Of a stretch of 64,000 nt of DNA, positions 48,132 through 58,844 are shown piece after piece (positions within the stretch are counted from its first letter, which is position 1; the number at the start of each line of letters is the position of its first letter). The stretch comes from Acanthochromis polyacanthus. Its lineage: Eukaryota; Chordata; Actinopteri; Pomacentridae. The stretch is taken from NCBI RefSeq assembly GCF_021347895.1, contig NC_067134.1:28603407-28667406 (forward strand), given 5' to 3'. Below the pieces are notes generated by a model. That model made no database searches, was not told the DNA's origin, and saw only the letters and a program-made list of their open reading frames with translations. The translations under genes and the position numbers were made by a program.

Positions 48132-50970
48132 AGCATGAACACAGTGAGTTATAAAGGAGAAAAAAACAACACAACTCTACATGAACACAATGAGTTATAA
48201 AGGAGAAAAAACAACACAACTCGACATGAACACAATGAGTTATAAAGGAGAAAAAACAACACAACTCTACATGAACACAGTGAGTTATAAAGGAGAAAAA
48301 ACAACACAACTCGACATGAACACAATGAGTTATAAAGGAGAAAAAACAACACAACTCTACATGAACACAGTGAGTTATAAAGGAGAAAAAACAACACAAC
48401 TCGACATGAACACAATGAGTTATAAAGGAGAAAAAACAACACAACTCTACATGAACACAGTGAGTTATAAAGGAGAAAAAAACAACACAACTCTACATGA
48501 ACACAGTGAGTTATAAAGGAGAAAAAACAACACAACTCTACATGAACACAGTGAGTTATAAAGGAGAAAAAAACAACACAACTCTACATGAACACAGTGA
48601 GTTATAAAGGAGAAAAAAACAACACAACTCTACATGAACACAATGAGTTATAAAGGAGAAAAAACAACACAACTCTACATGAACACAGTGAGTTATAAAG
48701 GAGAAAAAACAACACAACTCTACATGAACACAGTGAGTTATAAAGGAGAAAAAAACAACACAACTCTACATGAACACAGTGAGTTATAAAGGAGAAAAAA
48801 CAACACAACTCTACATGAACACAGTGAGTTATAAAGGAGAAAAAACAACACAACTCTACATGAACACAGTGAGTTATAAAGGAGAAAAAACAACACAACT
48901 CTACATGAACACAGTGAGTTATAAAGGAGAAAAAAACAACACAACTCTACATGAACACAGTGAGTTATAAAGGAGAAAAACAACACAACTCTACATGAAC
49001 ACAGTGAGTTATAAAGGAGAAAAAACAACACAACTCTACATGAACACAGTGAGTTATAAAGGAGAAAAAACAACACAACTCTACATGAACACAGTGAGTT
49101 ATAAAGGAGAAAAAAACAACACAACTCTACATGAACACAATGAGTTATAAAGGAGAAAAAACAACACAACTCTACATGAACACAGTGAGTTATAAAGGAG
49201 AAAAAAACAACACAACTCTACATGAACACAGTGAGTTATAAAGGAGAAAAAAACAACACAACTCTACATGAACACAATGAGTTATAAACAGAAAAAACAA
49301 CACAACTCTACATGAACACAATGAGTTATAAACAGAAAAAACAACACAACTCTACATGAACACAATGAGTTATAAAGGAGAAAAAACAACACAACTCTAC
49401 ATGAACACAGTGAGTTATAAAGGAGAAAAACAACACAACTCTACATGAACACAATGAGTTATAAACAGAAAAAACAACACAACTCTACATGAACACAGTG
49501 AGTTATAAACAGAAAAAACAACACAACTCTACATGAACACAGTGAGTTATAAAGGAGAAAAAAACAACACAACTCTACATGAACACAGTGAGTTATAAAC
49601 AGAAAAAACAACACAACTCTACATGAACACAGTGAGTTATAAACAGAAAAAACAACACAACTCTACATGAACACAGTGAGTTATAAAGGAGAAAAAAACA
49701 ACACAACTCTACATGAACACAGTGAGTTATAAAGGAGAAAAAACAACACAACTCTACATGAACACAGTGAGTTATAAAGGAGAAAAAACAACACAACTCT
49801 ACATGAACACAGTGAGTTATAAACAGAAAAAACAACACAACTCTACATGAACACAGTGAGTTATAAACAGAAAAAACAACACAACTCTACATGAACACAG
49901 TGAGTTATAAACAGAAAAAACAACACAACTCTACATGAACACAGTGAGTTATAAACAGAAAAACAACACAACTCTACATGAACACAATGAGTTATAAACA
50001 GAAAAAACAACACAACTCTACATGAACACAGTGAGTTATAAACAGAAAAACAACACAACTCTACATGAACACAGTGAGTTATAAACAGAAAAACAACACA
50101 ACTCTACATGAACACAGTGAGTTATAAACAGAAAAAACAACACAACTCTACATGAACACAGTGAGTTATAAACAGAAAAAACAACACAACTCTACATGAA
50201 CACAGTGAGTTATAAACAGAAAAAACAACACAACTCTACATGAACACAATGAGTTATAAAGGAGAAAAAAACAACACAACTCTACATGAACACAGTGAGT
50301 TATGAAGGAGAAAAAACAACACAACTCTACATGAACACAGTGAGTTATAAACAGAAAAAACAACACAACTCTACATGAACACAGTGAGTTATAAAGGAGA
50401 AAAAAACAACACAACTCTACATGAACACAGTGAGTTATAAACAGAAAAAACAACACAACTCTACATGAACACAGTGAGTTATGAAGGAGAAAAAACAACA
50501 CAACTCTACATGAACACAGTGAGTTATAAAGGAGAAAAAACAACACAACTCTACATGAACACAGTGAGTTATAAACAGAAAAAACAACACAACTCTACAT
50601 GAACACAGTGAGTTATAAAGGAGAAAAAAACAACACAACTCTACATGAACACAATGAGTTATAAAGGAGAAAAAACAACACAACTCTACATGAACACAGT
50701 GAGTTATGAAGGAGAAAAAACAACACAACTCTACATGAACACAGTGAGTTATAAAGGAGAAAAAAACAACACAACTCTACATGAACACAGTGAGTTATAA
50801 AGGAGAAAAAACAACACAACTCTACATGAACACAGTGAGTTATAAACAGAAAAAACAACACAACTCTACATGAACACAGTGAGTTATAAAGGAGAAAAAA
50901 CAACACAACTCTACATGAACACAGTGAGTTATAAAGGAGAAAAAACAACACAACTCTACATGAACACAGC
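48132..50970. repeat. 45-bp minisatellite, about 63 copies, two subtypes
   Basis: Each unit reads ACATGAACACAGTGAGTTAT, then AAAGGAG or AAACAG, then an A-run and CAACACAACTCT. Units vary by the number of As (4-7) and by the AAAGGAG/AAACAG alternative. The first 1.1 kb has only the GGAG type, and the CAG type appears from about 49,288. Open frames come and go with A-run length. Confidence 0.95.
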
Positions 50971-51391
50971 TATGATGAATGTCCATGAGGTCATCATGAG
51001 ATAATGAAGACTAGTATGGTAAAATAAGGAGCTGATTGGTCGGTTAAAACGACCTGAACATGAAACGTTCTCACTGCCATCATAAGTACTTTTAAGATTA
51101 CTCGTTATTCCTGTGTGACAGAATCCACTTTATATTCTTTTTTCCCCTTCAGGACCAGCTTCTCAGGTTCTCAGGTGTTTGGTTGTCGGTCCAGCAGGGG
51201 GCAGCACAGCTCAGGTTCTCTCACTGTAGGTGGAGGGGATTTGTAGAAGAAAGAAAGGATTAGGTTCCAGTGATTCTGATCTTCAAAGGTTTGGTTTTCA
51301 GTTTTCAGTTTTTGTTGCAGCAGCTGAGGATACAGACGTTAAGTTCTCAGGTTGTTCATCATCTTGTTCTAGAAGTGTGTTTACTTTGGAA
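50971..51391. other. Non-coding stretch with a CTCF-like site
   Basis: No gene. The CTCF-like motif at 51,191-51,205 is listed separately. Confidence 0.5.
51191..51205 (+). promoter_or_regulatory. CTCF-like motif, forward
   Basis: CCAGCAGGGGGCAGC fits the CTCF core consensus fully. It points toward cryaa, 4.5 kb downstream. Confidence 0.5.
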
Positions 51392-51664
51392 TCATCCATC
51401 ATCGATACACCTGGACAGGTAACAGTCTATCACAGGGCTACACATAGAGACAGTCACACTCACATTCACACCTACAGACAGTTTAGAATCACCAGTTAAC
51501 CTCAGCATGTTTGTGGACTGTGGGAGGAAGCTGGAGAACCTGGAGAAAAGCCACACATGTACAGGAGAACACGGAGACTCCATGCAGAAAGATCCAGGAT
51601 GGATAGGACACGAACCAGGGATCTTCTAGCTGTGAGGTGACAGAACTAACCACTGATCCACTGT
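51392..51664 (-). mobile_element. Degraded tRNA-derived SINE, same family as 36.3 kb
   Basis: It shares TCACAGGGCTACA, CTCACATTCACACCTAC, CCTCAGCATGTTT and GGACTGTGGGAGGAAGC with the 36.3-kb copy, in the same order. The head is mutated. Confidence 0.8.
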
Positions 51665-52324
51665 GAAAAAACAAAGAAAAAACTGACAAAGATCAATTCT
51701 GTTGTCCTCACGAAATTCATATTCATTTACTTCCTATGTCATAATTCACACTAAAGTCAAACAGGATGAAACAAAGAAGTAACAACACTTTATGTCCTAA
51801 AGGTAAAAGATTACATGTGGACAGATGTGGACGTAAACATCTGCTGGACTGATGGAGGAACAGAACCATTCAGATCACAGAAAGGATCCATTCTGGATGC
51901 TTTAGTTGTTCATCGTGTCCATAAAAGCTGAGATTAAAATGATTCAAGATGTTCTACGTTGTCAGTTCATGGAACATCTACAGGTGGATTCTAAAGTCTG
52001 TAATTATTTATTTCACTCTCAGTCCAACTGGACATTTTAGTGATATTCTGGAGCTACATGTAGAGTCATCATCATCATTAAAACACCAAATGAGAGAAGA
52101 TCTTTCAGCAGAATGCTGCTTTGTCTCACGTAAAGAAGCTCTGACTGGCATCCTGCAGCTGTCAGAGGCTTTCTGATCTCCTCTTAGTTCTACGACTGCT
52201 TCTTATTCTGGTATTTCTGGTTCTGGAGGTCTGATCTGTGGTTCCTGGTTCCACCAACCATCCAGAGTTGATGTTCTCCTGCTTTCTTGTCTGTTTGTCT
52301 CTTCATTCCTTCTCTCTCGTCTTC
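51665..52324. other. Non-coding stretch, no gene recognised
   Basis: Nothing convincing. Confidence 0.5.
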
Positions 52325-52443
52325 ACTTCAACCAGTCTTGGCAGACGGCTGCCCTCCCTCATCCTGGTTCTGCTGGAGGTTTATTCCTGTAACAGCAGAA
52401 GTTCTTCATCTCCACCATCACCAGCTGCAGTCGTATAGGGTCT
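52325..52443. repeat. Fragment of the common teleost dispersed repeat
   Basis: CTGGTTCTGCTGGAGGTTTA and the following TTCCTGT...TCTCCACCATCACCAG match a phrase frequent in fish genomes and resemble 44.78 kb. Confidence 0.55.
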
Positions 52444-53639
52444 TTTAGATCAGTGAGGTACACTGTTAGACCAGATTAAATTCTAGGTTTTTAACTCTAT
52501 AATTTAAATTTATCAGCAGACTTTGGAAGGTTGAGCTTATCTCTCAGCTGAAGAACTTTGGTTGACTCTTTGGCTCCAGCAGGTATCTGCGTATGGTTCA
52601 GGTGGTGTTGAGGAGCTTCTCTTCAGGGATGGTTAGGGAGTAGCTGCATGACTGTTTGATGTTTTTAACTAAACTTAAACATTTTTCCAGAGACTATCTG
52701 CTTCCATCTTCCTCTCCTCGTCTTGGTGAACTAAGCGGTGGGTTTGAGCGTGTCCACTCCACTGGGTTGCCAGGTTGTCGGCCAAAACAGCTTTTCAGAG
52801 CTGTGGAAACACAGAGCACACAGGCATTGTCTGTCCCATTGATAAAAACTCAGAATGCTGACTGTGCTGAACGGCAGCCAGTCCAACGGCTTCTACGTCC
52901 GGTCTGCAGCAGCTAGTAGCCCCGAACCCCGACAACCTGCCCCAACTGCCCCTGAAGCGTCCCGGCCCCGGCGGCCCGGCCCAGTTGGTCTTGGCCTGCG
53001 GGTGCATGGAGCGGCTAAGCCCTGTGCTGGCCGGCCAAAGCCCTGTAGGATTAGATTAATTCAGGCGGCGGGAAGCCACTGGTGGTGAAACAACAGGCTG
53101 GGAAGTGACCTCTAGATCTACACCAGAACCCACTGTGAGCTCTAAATGTGACTTACTGTACCAGCGGAGGGTACATTTCTGTCTAAAGCCTTCCTGAGAT
53201 CCATAAAAAGGCATTTAGACAAGATGAAAGCCACACTCCTGGACCAGTAACCTGAAAATAATCCACCACTGTTGGATGTGGACACCATGACCTCCTGAAG
53301 CAGAGCCAGGTTGAACCAAAGGCCTCATGGTGTCATTTAGATGTCTAGGTGGAAGGACAATGCATTGACAGCAGCAGCAACAGCTGAGAAAACGGTTCTG
53401 GAGATGCAGAACATCACCTCACTGATGGGGAAGGAGCTGAGCTGGTCCAGGATGTGAAGATAGACCAACTACTGAAGGTGTAGCTGGGCTCACGTCTACA
53501 TGCAGCTCCAGCTCTGGACCCAAACATCTAGATACCAGCTGGACCAGCAGGGCTGACCCTGGACAGGTCCTGAAGGCCCAAAGAGACAATAGGAAAGAGA
53601 AACCACCACCTAACATATCCTGAACACAAACCTATGGGT
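52444..53639. other. Non-coding stretch with a GC-rich island
   Basis: 52,915-53,060 is strongly GC-rich (GTCCCGGCCCCGGCGGCCCG). No splice-supported frame is seen. Confidence 0.45.
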
Positions 53640-54290
53640 GTAGTTGTATGAAACAAAAAAAAAGCCAACTGTGGACTTTTATGATCTCCAAAGACCCATG
53701 AAGATGCTGTTATGATTATCAATTGATCAACAATCTTCTCCAGACTGGAAGTCATCTTCTCAGCCAGTAATTTGGTCTGTCTACAGATATTCAGTTTACA
53801 AGTCATCTCCCAACACATGCAGCTCCACATCATCAGACTCCCACCTCTGTTCTTCACCATCAGGACCATCCATCCACGGTGGTAGTCCTAAACAGGTCCT
53901 CACTGAACATGCTGGACTCCATCTCAGATAAACTAGTTCATCTTGGTCTCATCTGATCAAACAATCTGCTTTAAATATGCATCAGATTTCTTCCTGTGTT
54001 CTGTAGTAAAGTATAATTTTGCAGATTTGTGACACAAAGCAGGGAGGTTTTTTCTTCTTCTTCTTCATGTTCTGCAGCGTCCTTCAGGTCTGAATCACCT
54101 CCTGATCCGTTCATCAGAGGTAGACTAGAAGGTAGTTCAGTTCAGAAGGACAACCTCTGGAACTCTGACACAACTATGCCTTGTTTTATATCCATCTTTT
54201 TCAGTTTACATATCCAATATTTCAGTTCTGCTGGTAATTCTTTTACATGCAGATTGATTCCATTTACGGGTACAAACTGACTGACCGGTG
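53640..54290 (-). pseudogene. Decayed Tc1-like transposon, minus orientation
   Basis: 53,815-53,945 (CTGTTCTTCACCATCAGGAC, then the CTGGACTCCATCT segment) is the minus-strand counterpart of the transposase region at 57.84 and 19.98 kb. Multiple stops break the frame. Confidence 0.6.
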
Positions 54291-54462
54291 TGTTAATTCT
54301 TCTTGTATTGAGGTTCTTCTTCAGTTCCTCTATTCAGTCATTGCATGAGGTTTTACTTACTGCTGTATACTAAAGTGGTAGTCAGGGAATATAAAGCAGT
54401 CTCTGTGTGATTTTACTAAAATGACCTTCAACTGTTAATTGGTGAGTTGATCTTTGTTTCCA

Positions 54463-54787
54463 TTCAAAAGTCTAGGCTCATTTAGAAATGTCCTGGAAGC
54501 AGTTCTTATCAATGAGCATAGCATTAAATGAAAGATAAATCCAGTGTAGACATAATGTGGTAAATGATTATTCTAGCTGTAAATGTTTAATGGAATATCT
54601 CCATAGGGGTACAGAGGAACATTTCCAGCAACCATCACTCCTGTGTTCTAATGCTACATTGTGTTAGCTAATGGTGATGAAAGGCTCATTGATGATTAGA
54701 AAACCCTTGTTCAGTTATGTTAGCACATGGATAAAAGTGGGTTTTCATGGAAAACATAGAATTATCTGGATGAACCAGACTGTGAAA
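54463..54787 (+). mobile_element. Tc1/mariner-type MITE, copy G
   Basis: Near full-length copy. A detached duplicate of its right part (TTATGTTAGCACATGTA to the inverted end) lies at 55,003-55,085, separated by ATTTTTAAGCAA-type AT-rich short repeats. Confidence 0.8.
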
Positions 54788-55440
54788 CGTCAGTGTAGGT
54801 CAACTTTAACTCATTTAGAGCAACTTTTGCTAATATTGAGCAAATGTGACTCATTTTCAAGCAATTTTAACCTATTTTTAAGCAATTTTAAATAACACAG
54901 ATCAACTCTGACTCATTTTTAAGCAACATGTACTAATATGGAACAAATTTGACTCATTTTTGGGCAACTTTAAATAATATATAATGCAGACAAACTTTAA
55001 TTATGTTAGCACATGTACAAAAGTGGGAGTTTTCATGGAGAACATGAAGTTATCTGGATGACCCCAAACCTCTGAACGGTGGTGTAAATTCTATGCAGTT
55101 TCATCACTAAATAAGTTCATTTTTTCCCTCCGGACCAGATGTTCTGCTCTCTCTGTTGGTTGTTGTGGCTCCATTGACTCTGTTCAGCTTTGTCTCTAAA
55201 TCTGCCTCCATCCATCCACTCAGTCAGAATACAGGCAGCTTTATGTCACGGACAGCGAGTCTCTGACGGAGTAGAAACGAGAGTTTCTGTTGGAGGCTCT
55301 CAGGTAGAATCCCTGTGTGTCTTTAGTTGGCTTCCTGACCTCTTTGTCTCCATCACGCCCTCCTCTCCACCCGCCGCCGTTTGTTTTGGCAGCTCTGAGT
55401 GTCTGCTGGTCCACCAGGGTCTGGACCTGCCCCCCCATCC
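54788..55440. other. Upstream flank of cryaa
   Basis: 54,795-54,990 holds diverged tandem copies of a GACTCATTTTTAAGCAA-like unit. 55,003-55,085 is a MITE right end. The rest shows no recognised repeat and may hold cryaa regulatory sequence. Confidence 0.45.
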
Positions 55441-55460
55441 TCAGCCTGATTCTGCTGACG
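55441..55460 (+). promoter_or_regulatory. MARE-like lens element upstream of cryaa
   Basis: TGCTGACG at 55,453-55,460 is a Maf half-site, about 80 bp before the TATA box, and an opposed TCAGC begins at 55,441. In mouse and chick alpha-A-crystallin promoters a MARE sits at about -110, and this site falls at a comparable distance from the predicted start. Function is inferred from position and motif only. Confidence 0.45.
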
Positions 55461-55532
55461 GGGCCCAACCCTCCATGAGATAATGCCATTCCAGAGGGAT
55501 CGTGGCTAAAGCCTCTCTTTCTGGCTCTCAGG

Positions 55533-55541
55533 CATATAAAG
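55533..55541 (+). promoter_or_regulatory. cryaa: TATA box of cryaa
   Basis: CATATAAAG lies 153 bp before the cryaa ATG. A transcription start near 55,560-55,565 is predicted, giving a 5' UTR of about 130 bases. Alpha-A-crystallin genes are known to be TATA-driven. Confidence 0.7.
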
Positions 55542-55693
55542 AGGAGGCAGCAGCAGAGCGGAGGACAAAGCGCTCTGGAAACGTTCTTCACTGCTTCTGG
55601 TCCTCGTTCTGGTTTCTGTTCTCGCCTCCTTCGCCTGCTGGACTCTGAGCCGAGCCGAACCAAGCCAGACTAGCCCCGCTGCCTCCAGTCAGT

Positions 55694-55891
55694 ATGGATA
55701 TTGCCATCCAGCACCCCTGGTTCAGACGTGCCCTGGGCTCCGTCTACCCTGCCCGGCTCTTCGACCAGTTCTTTGGAGAGGGCATGTTTGACTACGACCT
55801 GTTCCCCTACACCACCTCCACCATCAGCCCCTACTACAGACAGTCGCTGTTCCGCAACTTCTTGGATTCTTCCAACTCTGGCATCTCTGAG
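55694..55891 (+). CDS. cryaa: cryaa exon 1 (coding part)
   Basis: 66 codons, from ATG in the context CAGTATGG to SGISE, with donor GAG|GTAACA. It encodes the N-terminal domain. Confidence 0.97.
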
Positions 55892-57184
55892 GTAACATCA
55901 CTGTTTTCTGACAGCATTTTCACTGAGGATCAACTCAGAGATGGACTGAGTTCCTCTCTGATCTAACTCATGTTCTGATGGTATCTGGTCTCTGTTGGGT
56001 TTTATTTGGTTTCTCTGTCTGGTTTGGTGACTCTGAAACTTAACTGTGGTCCAGTTTAAAGTCCTGACATGGAGCTCATGACTCTACTGCTCTGATCCAG
56101 TAGAACCTCTCTGTATTTGTGTGTTCTTCAGGTGAGGTCTGACAGGGATAAGTTCACAGTCTACCTGGACGTCAAGCACTTCTCTCCTGATGAGCTCAGT
56201 GTGAAGGTCACTGACGACTACGTGGAGATCCAGGGCAAGCATGGAGAGAGACAGGTAGACCTCCTCTTCTGCTCCTGTTTAGCCATGAAGTTAGTGAGAT
56301 GAACGTTTAGAAGAGACGCAATGAACAGATCAACACCTACAGACATGCTGCCATGGGACAGATTGATGTAAATAATACTGGATTAATAAACTCCACTTGA
56401 TGGAGGGTTGGAGGAGCAGGAAGCTGAGTTCTGACATCCCATTAGCTCCAGTTCTATCAGGCCTCAGTGTTCATTATAAACCATTTATCTTCTACTGTGA
56501 GTGGAGAAATAGAATCCTAGCAGCTCTATTTAAGTAGTTAGATTTATGGAAATTGTATTATTTTAACTTTTATGCTGAAAATCTCACCGTCTGTCCTCAC
56601 TGGGATCAGTAGGTTTTAGATTTCTCTCAGTTTCCAGAACAAAAACATCAGAATCTCCTCTGGCTCCATGTTTCTCTACAGAACTAGATGAGAAAAGGTT
56701 GACTAAGAAAGTTCTACCAGTTCATGATAACACATCATGAAGACTAGTCTTCTTCACAGGGCTGAGGAAAGTGTGGTTGGTAAACTTCTAGTAAATCTCC
56801 CTAAATAACACAGAATAACTCAGGATTCTGTAGCCAGTTCTGGTGCTAGTCTGTCTGAATGATCCTATTTGGTCAGAACTCCTGTGATGTAGCTCCTGGT
56901 TCTCCTTAGTCTGTTGTATTGAAGCTGAAGTTTTAGATGTTCTCCATCTCTCTGCTGACCCTGATGTCTTCCAGGACGACCACGGTTACATCTCTCGTGA
57001 GTTCCACCGCCGCTACCGCCTCCCCTCCAGCGTGGACCAGTCTGCGATCACCTGCACCCTGACGGCCGACGGCATGCTGACCCTGAACGGGCCCAAGGTC
57101 ACCGGGGGCAGCGAGTCCGGACGCAGCGAGCGCAGCATCCCCGTCACCCGTGACGACAAGCCCAACGCCGCTGCGTCCTCCTAG
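55694..57184 (+). CDS. cryaa: Alpha-A-crystallin, complete three-exon gene
   Basis: cryaa encodes a small heat-shock protein and ATP-independent chaperone of the lens fibre cytoplasm. Exons 55,694-55,891, 56,132-56,254 and 56,975-57,184 join in phase 0 with GT-AG introns to give 176 residues (human 173). The N-terminal domain starts [15 protein letters not shown] and contains [10 protein letters not shown] and [10 protein letters not shown]. The alpha-crystallin domain (about residues 65-145) has [10 protein letters not shown] and [14 protein letters not shown], including the conserved Arg of FHRRY. A Ser/Asn insertion precedes SGISE. The C-terminal IPV motif (RSIPVTRDD) and the tail ending AAASS are intact. 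The exon layout is that of vertebrate alpha-crystallins. The mammalian alternative insert exon is not seen in intron 1, which is only 240 bp long. Confidence 0.98.
56132..56254 (+). CDS. cryaa: cryaa exon 2
   Basis: 41 codons (VRSDRDKF to HGERQ) between acceptor TTCTTCAG and donor CAG|GTAGAC. It encodes the first half of the alpha-crystallin domain. Confidence 0.97.
56975..57184 (+). CDS. cryaa: cryaa exon 3 (coding part)
   Basis: 69 codons plus TAG, from [10 protein letters not shown] to AAASS, after acceptor GTCTTCCAG. It is GC-rich compared with its introns. Confidence 0.97.
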   Translation, partial: DDHGYISREFHRRYRLPSSVDQSAITCTLTADGMLTLNGPKVTGGSESGRSERSIPVTRDDKPNAAASS

Positions 57185-57640
57185 AGGCTAAACGACAGCG
57201 GGGCGACCAGAACCGACCCCCAATGACCTGCATGGACCACCAGAGTTCTTCTTCTCCTTCTCCTTAGAGGATATCTGTGTCCTCCTCGCTTCACTTCCTG
57301 TAGCTTCTTCTTAGCTTCAGTATCCTAGTATCAGTGTCTAACAGAAGGGTGGCTGGAGGTTTAAGGACGAGGCGTTCACTGACCTGACTCTTGATTCTGC
57401 TGGTTGTTGTTGACTTGTTTCTGACGGGACAGAGAGTTGGGTTAAACTTGGAGGTAAACGTCTCCTGTCTTGTCCCAGATGATCCATCAGTGAAGTTCTC
57501 CTGGCTGCTTCCATTCTTCTTCTGTCTTCCATATATCCTGTTCTGTAGTCTAGGCCTTGTTCAATGGATACCTGCTCATGACTGAGAAGTCCATACTAAA
57601 GAAACAGATAATAAAGCTGTACAATTAACAAAACGCAACT
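57185..57640 (+). other. cryaa: cryaa 3' UTR with poly(A) signal
   Basis: AATAAA at 57,610-57,615, about 425 bases after the stop codon, is the first canonical signal. Cleavage is expected near 57,630. The open frames within it have no support. Confidence 0.7.
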
Positions 57641-57799
57641 CCTGTGTGCACTTATTTACTCTTCTCAGTGTTCAGTTCAATCAGACAGAAGAGTTTCAGA
57701 CTTAGCATAGAGGTAACCGATGGAAACGGACTGTCAGAGGGACATTATGTCACATTAAACTGTAAATAAAATGTAGATAAAAGTCTGGTGAACATTTGG

Positions 57800-58190
57800 A
57801 GCACAATCTTTGCTCACATGAGACCAAGAAAAATGTGCTTATGTCAGATGGAGTCCAGATGTTTGGTGTGGACCTACCACAGTCGATGCATGGTCCTGAC
57901 AGAGAAGAACAGAGGTAGGGGTGATAATATGGGGCTGAATGAGGATGAAGCTGCTGGGGAGATGACTTTTATAGATGAGTGTCTGTGGATAAACTAAAAT
58001 AGTAGCTGACATGATGACTCCCAGTCTGAAATGTTCCATCATGATAACCTGCCAAAGCACACTGCCACCAGAAGAAAGAGGAAAATATGACCCAGTTTAT
58101 CACCTGGTTTGAATCCAGTAGAACAACTTCAGGGAACACAACCCTCCAGCAAAGAGCAGCTGAAAAAACTGTCCAATAACGTCAGAACAT
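57800..58190 (+). pseudogene. Decayed Tc1-like transposase fragment
   Basis: From GGAGTCCAGATGTTTGGTGT at 57,849 the order of pieces follows Tc1-like transposases. A translated HHDNLPKHT near 58,033-58,060 corresponds to the conserved HDNDPKHT catalytic neighbourhood. Stops and shifts interrupt the frame. Confidence 0.75.
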
Positions 58191-58324
58191 TTGGTGCCCT
58201 CTGGTAAAAACCTTCCTGTTCAACTTACTATTAATACAGTAACTGGAATCAGTAATTATCTGGCATGAAAGTGATATTCCACAGACATGTACTCATACTG
58301 TACGCTGTATATTAGCTTCTGGCA

Positions 58325-58844
58325 TTAAAGGCATTAGAGGAGATTTAATTTCCTACGACTTTGAACGTAGCATGCGCACATACAACCTCTCCCTCACCCC
58401 CCTCTAACCTCCCCCCTCTTAACATTTACGAAGAAACGCCCCCCTCCAGAAACTTGCGTAGGACTCGTGAAGTTGTCTTTTACGGCTGGGTCCCCCTGGA
58501 TCTTTATCTGCTATTATGTAAAAAAGATGAGCAAAACAAGTCTCCAGCTAACTATGAAGCTATACCAAAGCAACACACACAGAAAACACGTAAGTCCAAG
58601 GCGTACGTAATCTACGTAACTAGGCCTGAGCCGGAAGATTTTTGATTGACAGGAAAGGGAGCAAACCAAACGCCTCGGTCCGAGCGCGTTGATTGGCTGA
58701 TGTTTTTCAGGTCCTGCCATGTCCACAGTTATTTATTTTAATTTTTTTAGAGACCATACATACAAGTCCACTAAAGGTCAGTATATTCATTTTATGTGAA
58801 TCAGACAAATTAAACAAAAAAAACATCCTCCATAATGCCTTTAA
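58325..58844. mobile_element. TTAA-flanked MITE (piggyBac- or Kolobok-like), 512 bp
   Basis: TTAA at 58,325-58,328 and 58,841-58,844 flanks an element whose termini are inverted (AGGCATTA at 58,329 and TAATGCCT ending 58,840, with partial pairing continuing as GGAG/CTCC). A TTAA target duplication is typical of piggyBac and Kolobok transposons. There is no transposase. The interior is more GC-rich than its flanks. Confidence 0.7.

Noticed and set aside
48132..50970. Many 60-156-codon frames in the 45-bp array
   Set aside because: They start and stop with A-run length changes. They are repeat artefacts with no coding features.
55241..55663. 140-codon minus frame over the cryaa promoter
   Set aside because: It lies antisense to the promoter and 5' UTR of cryaa, with no start context or domain.
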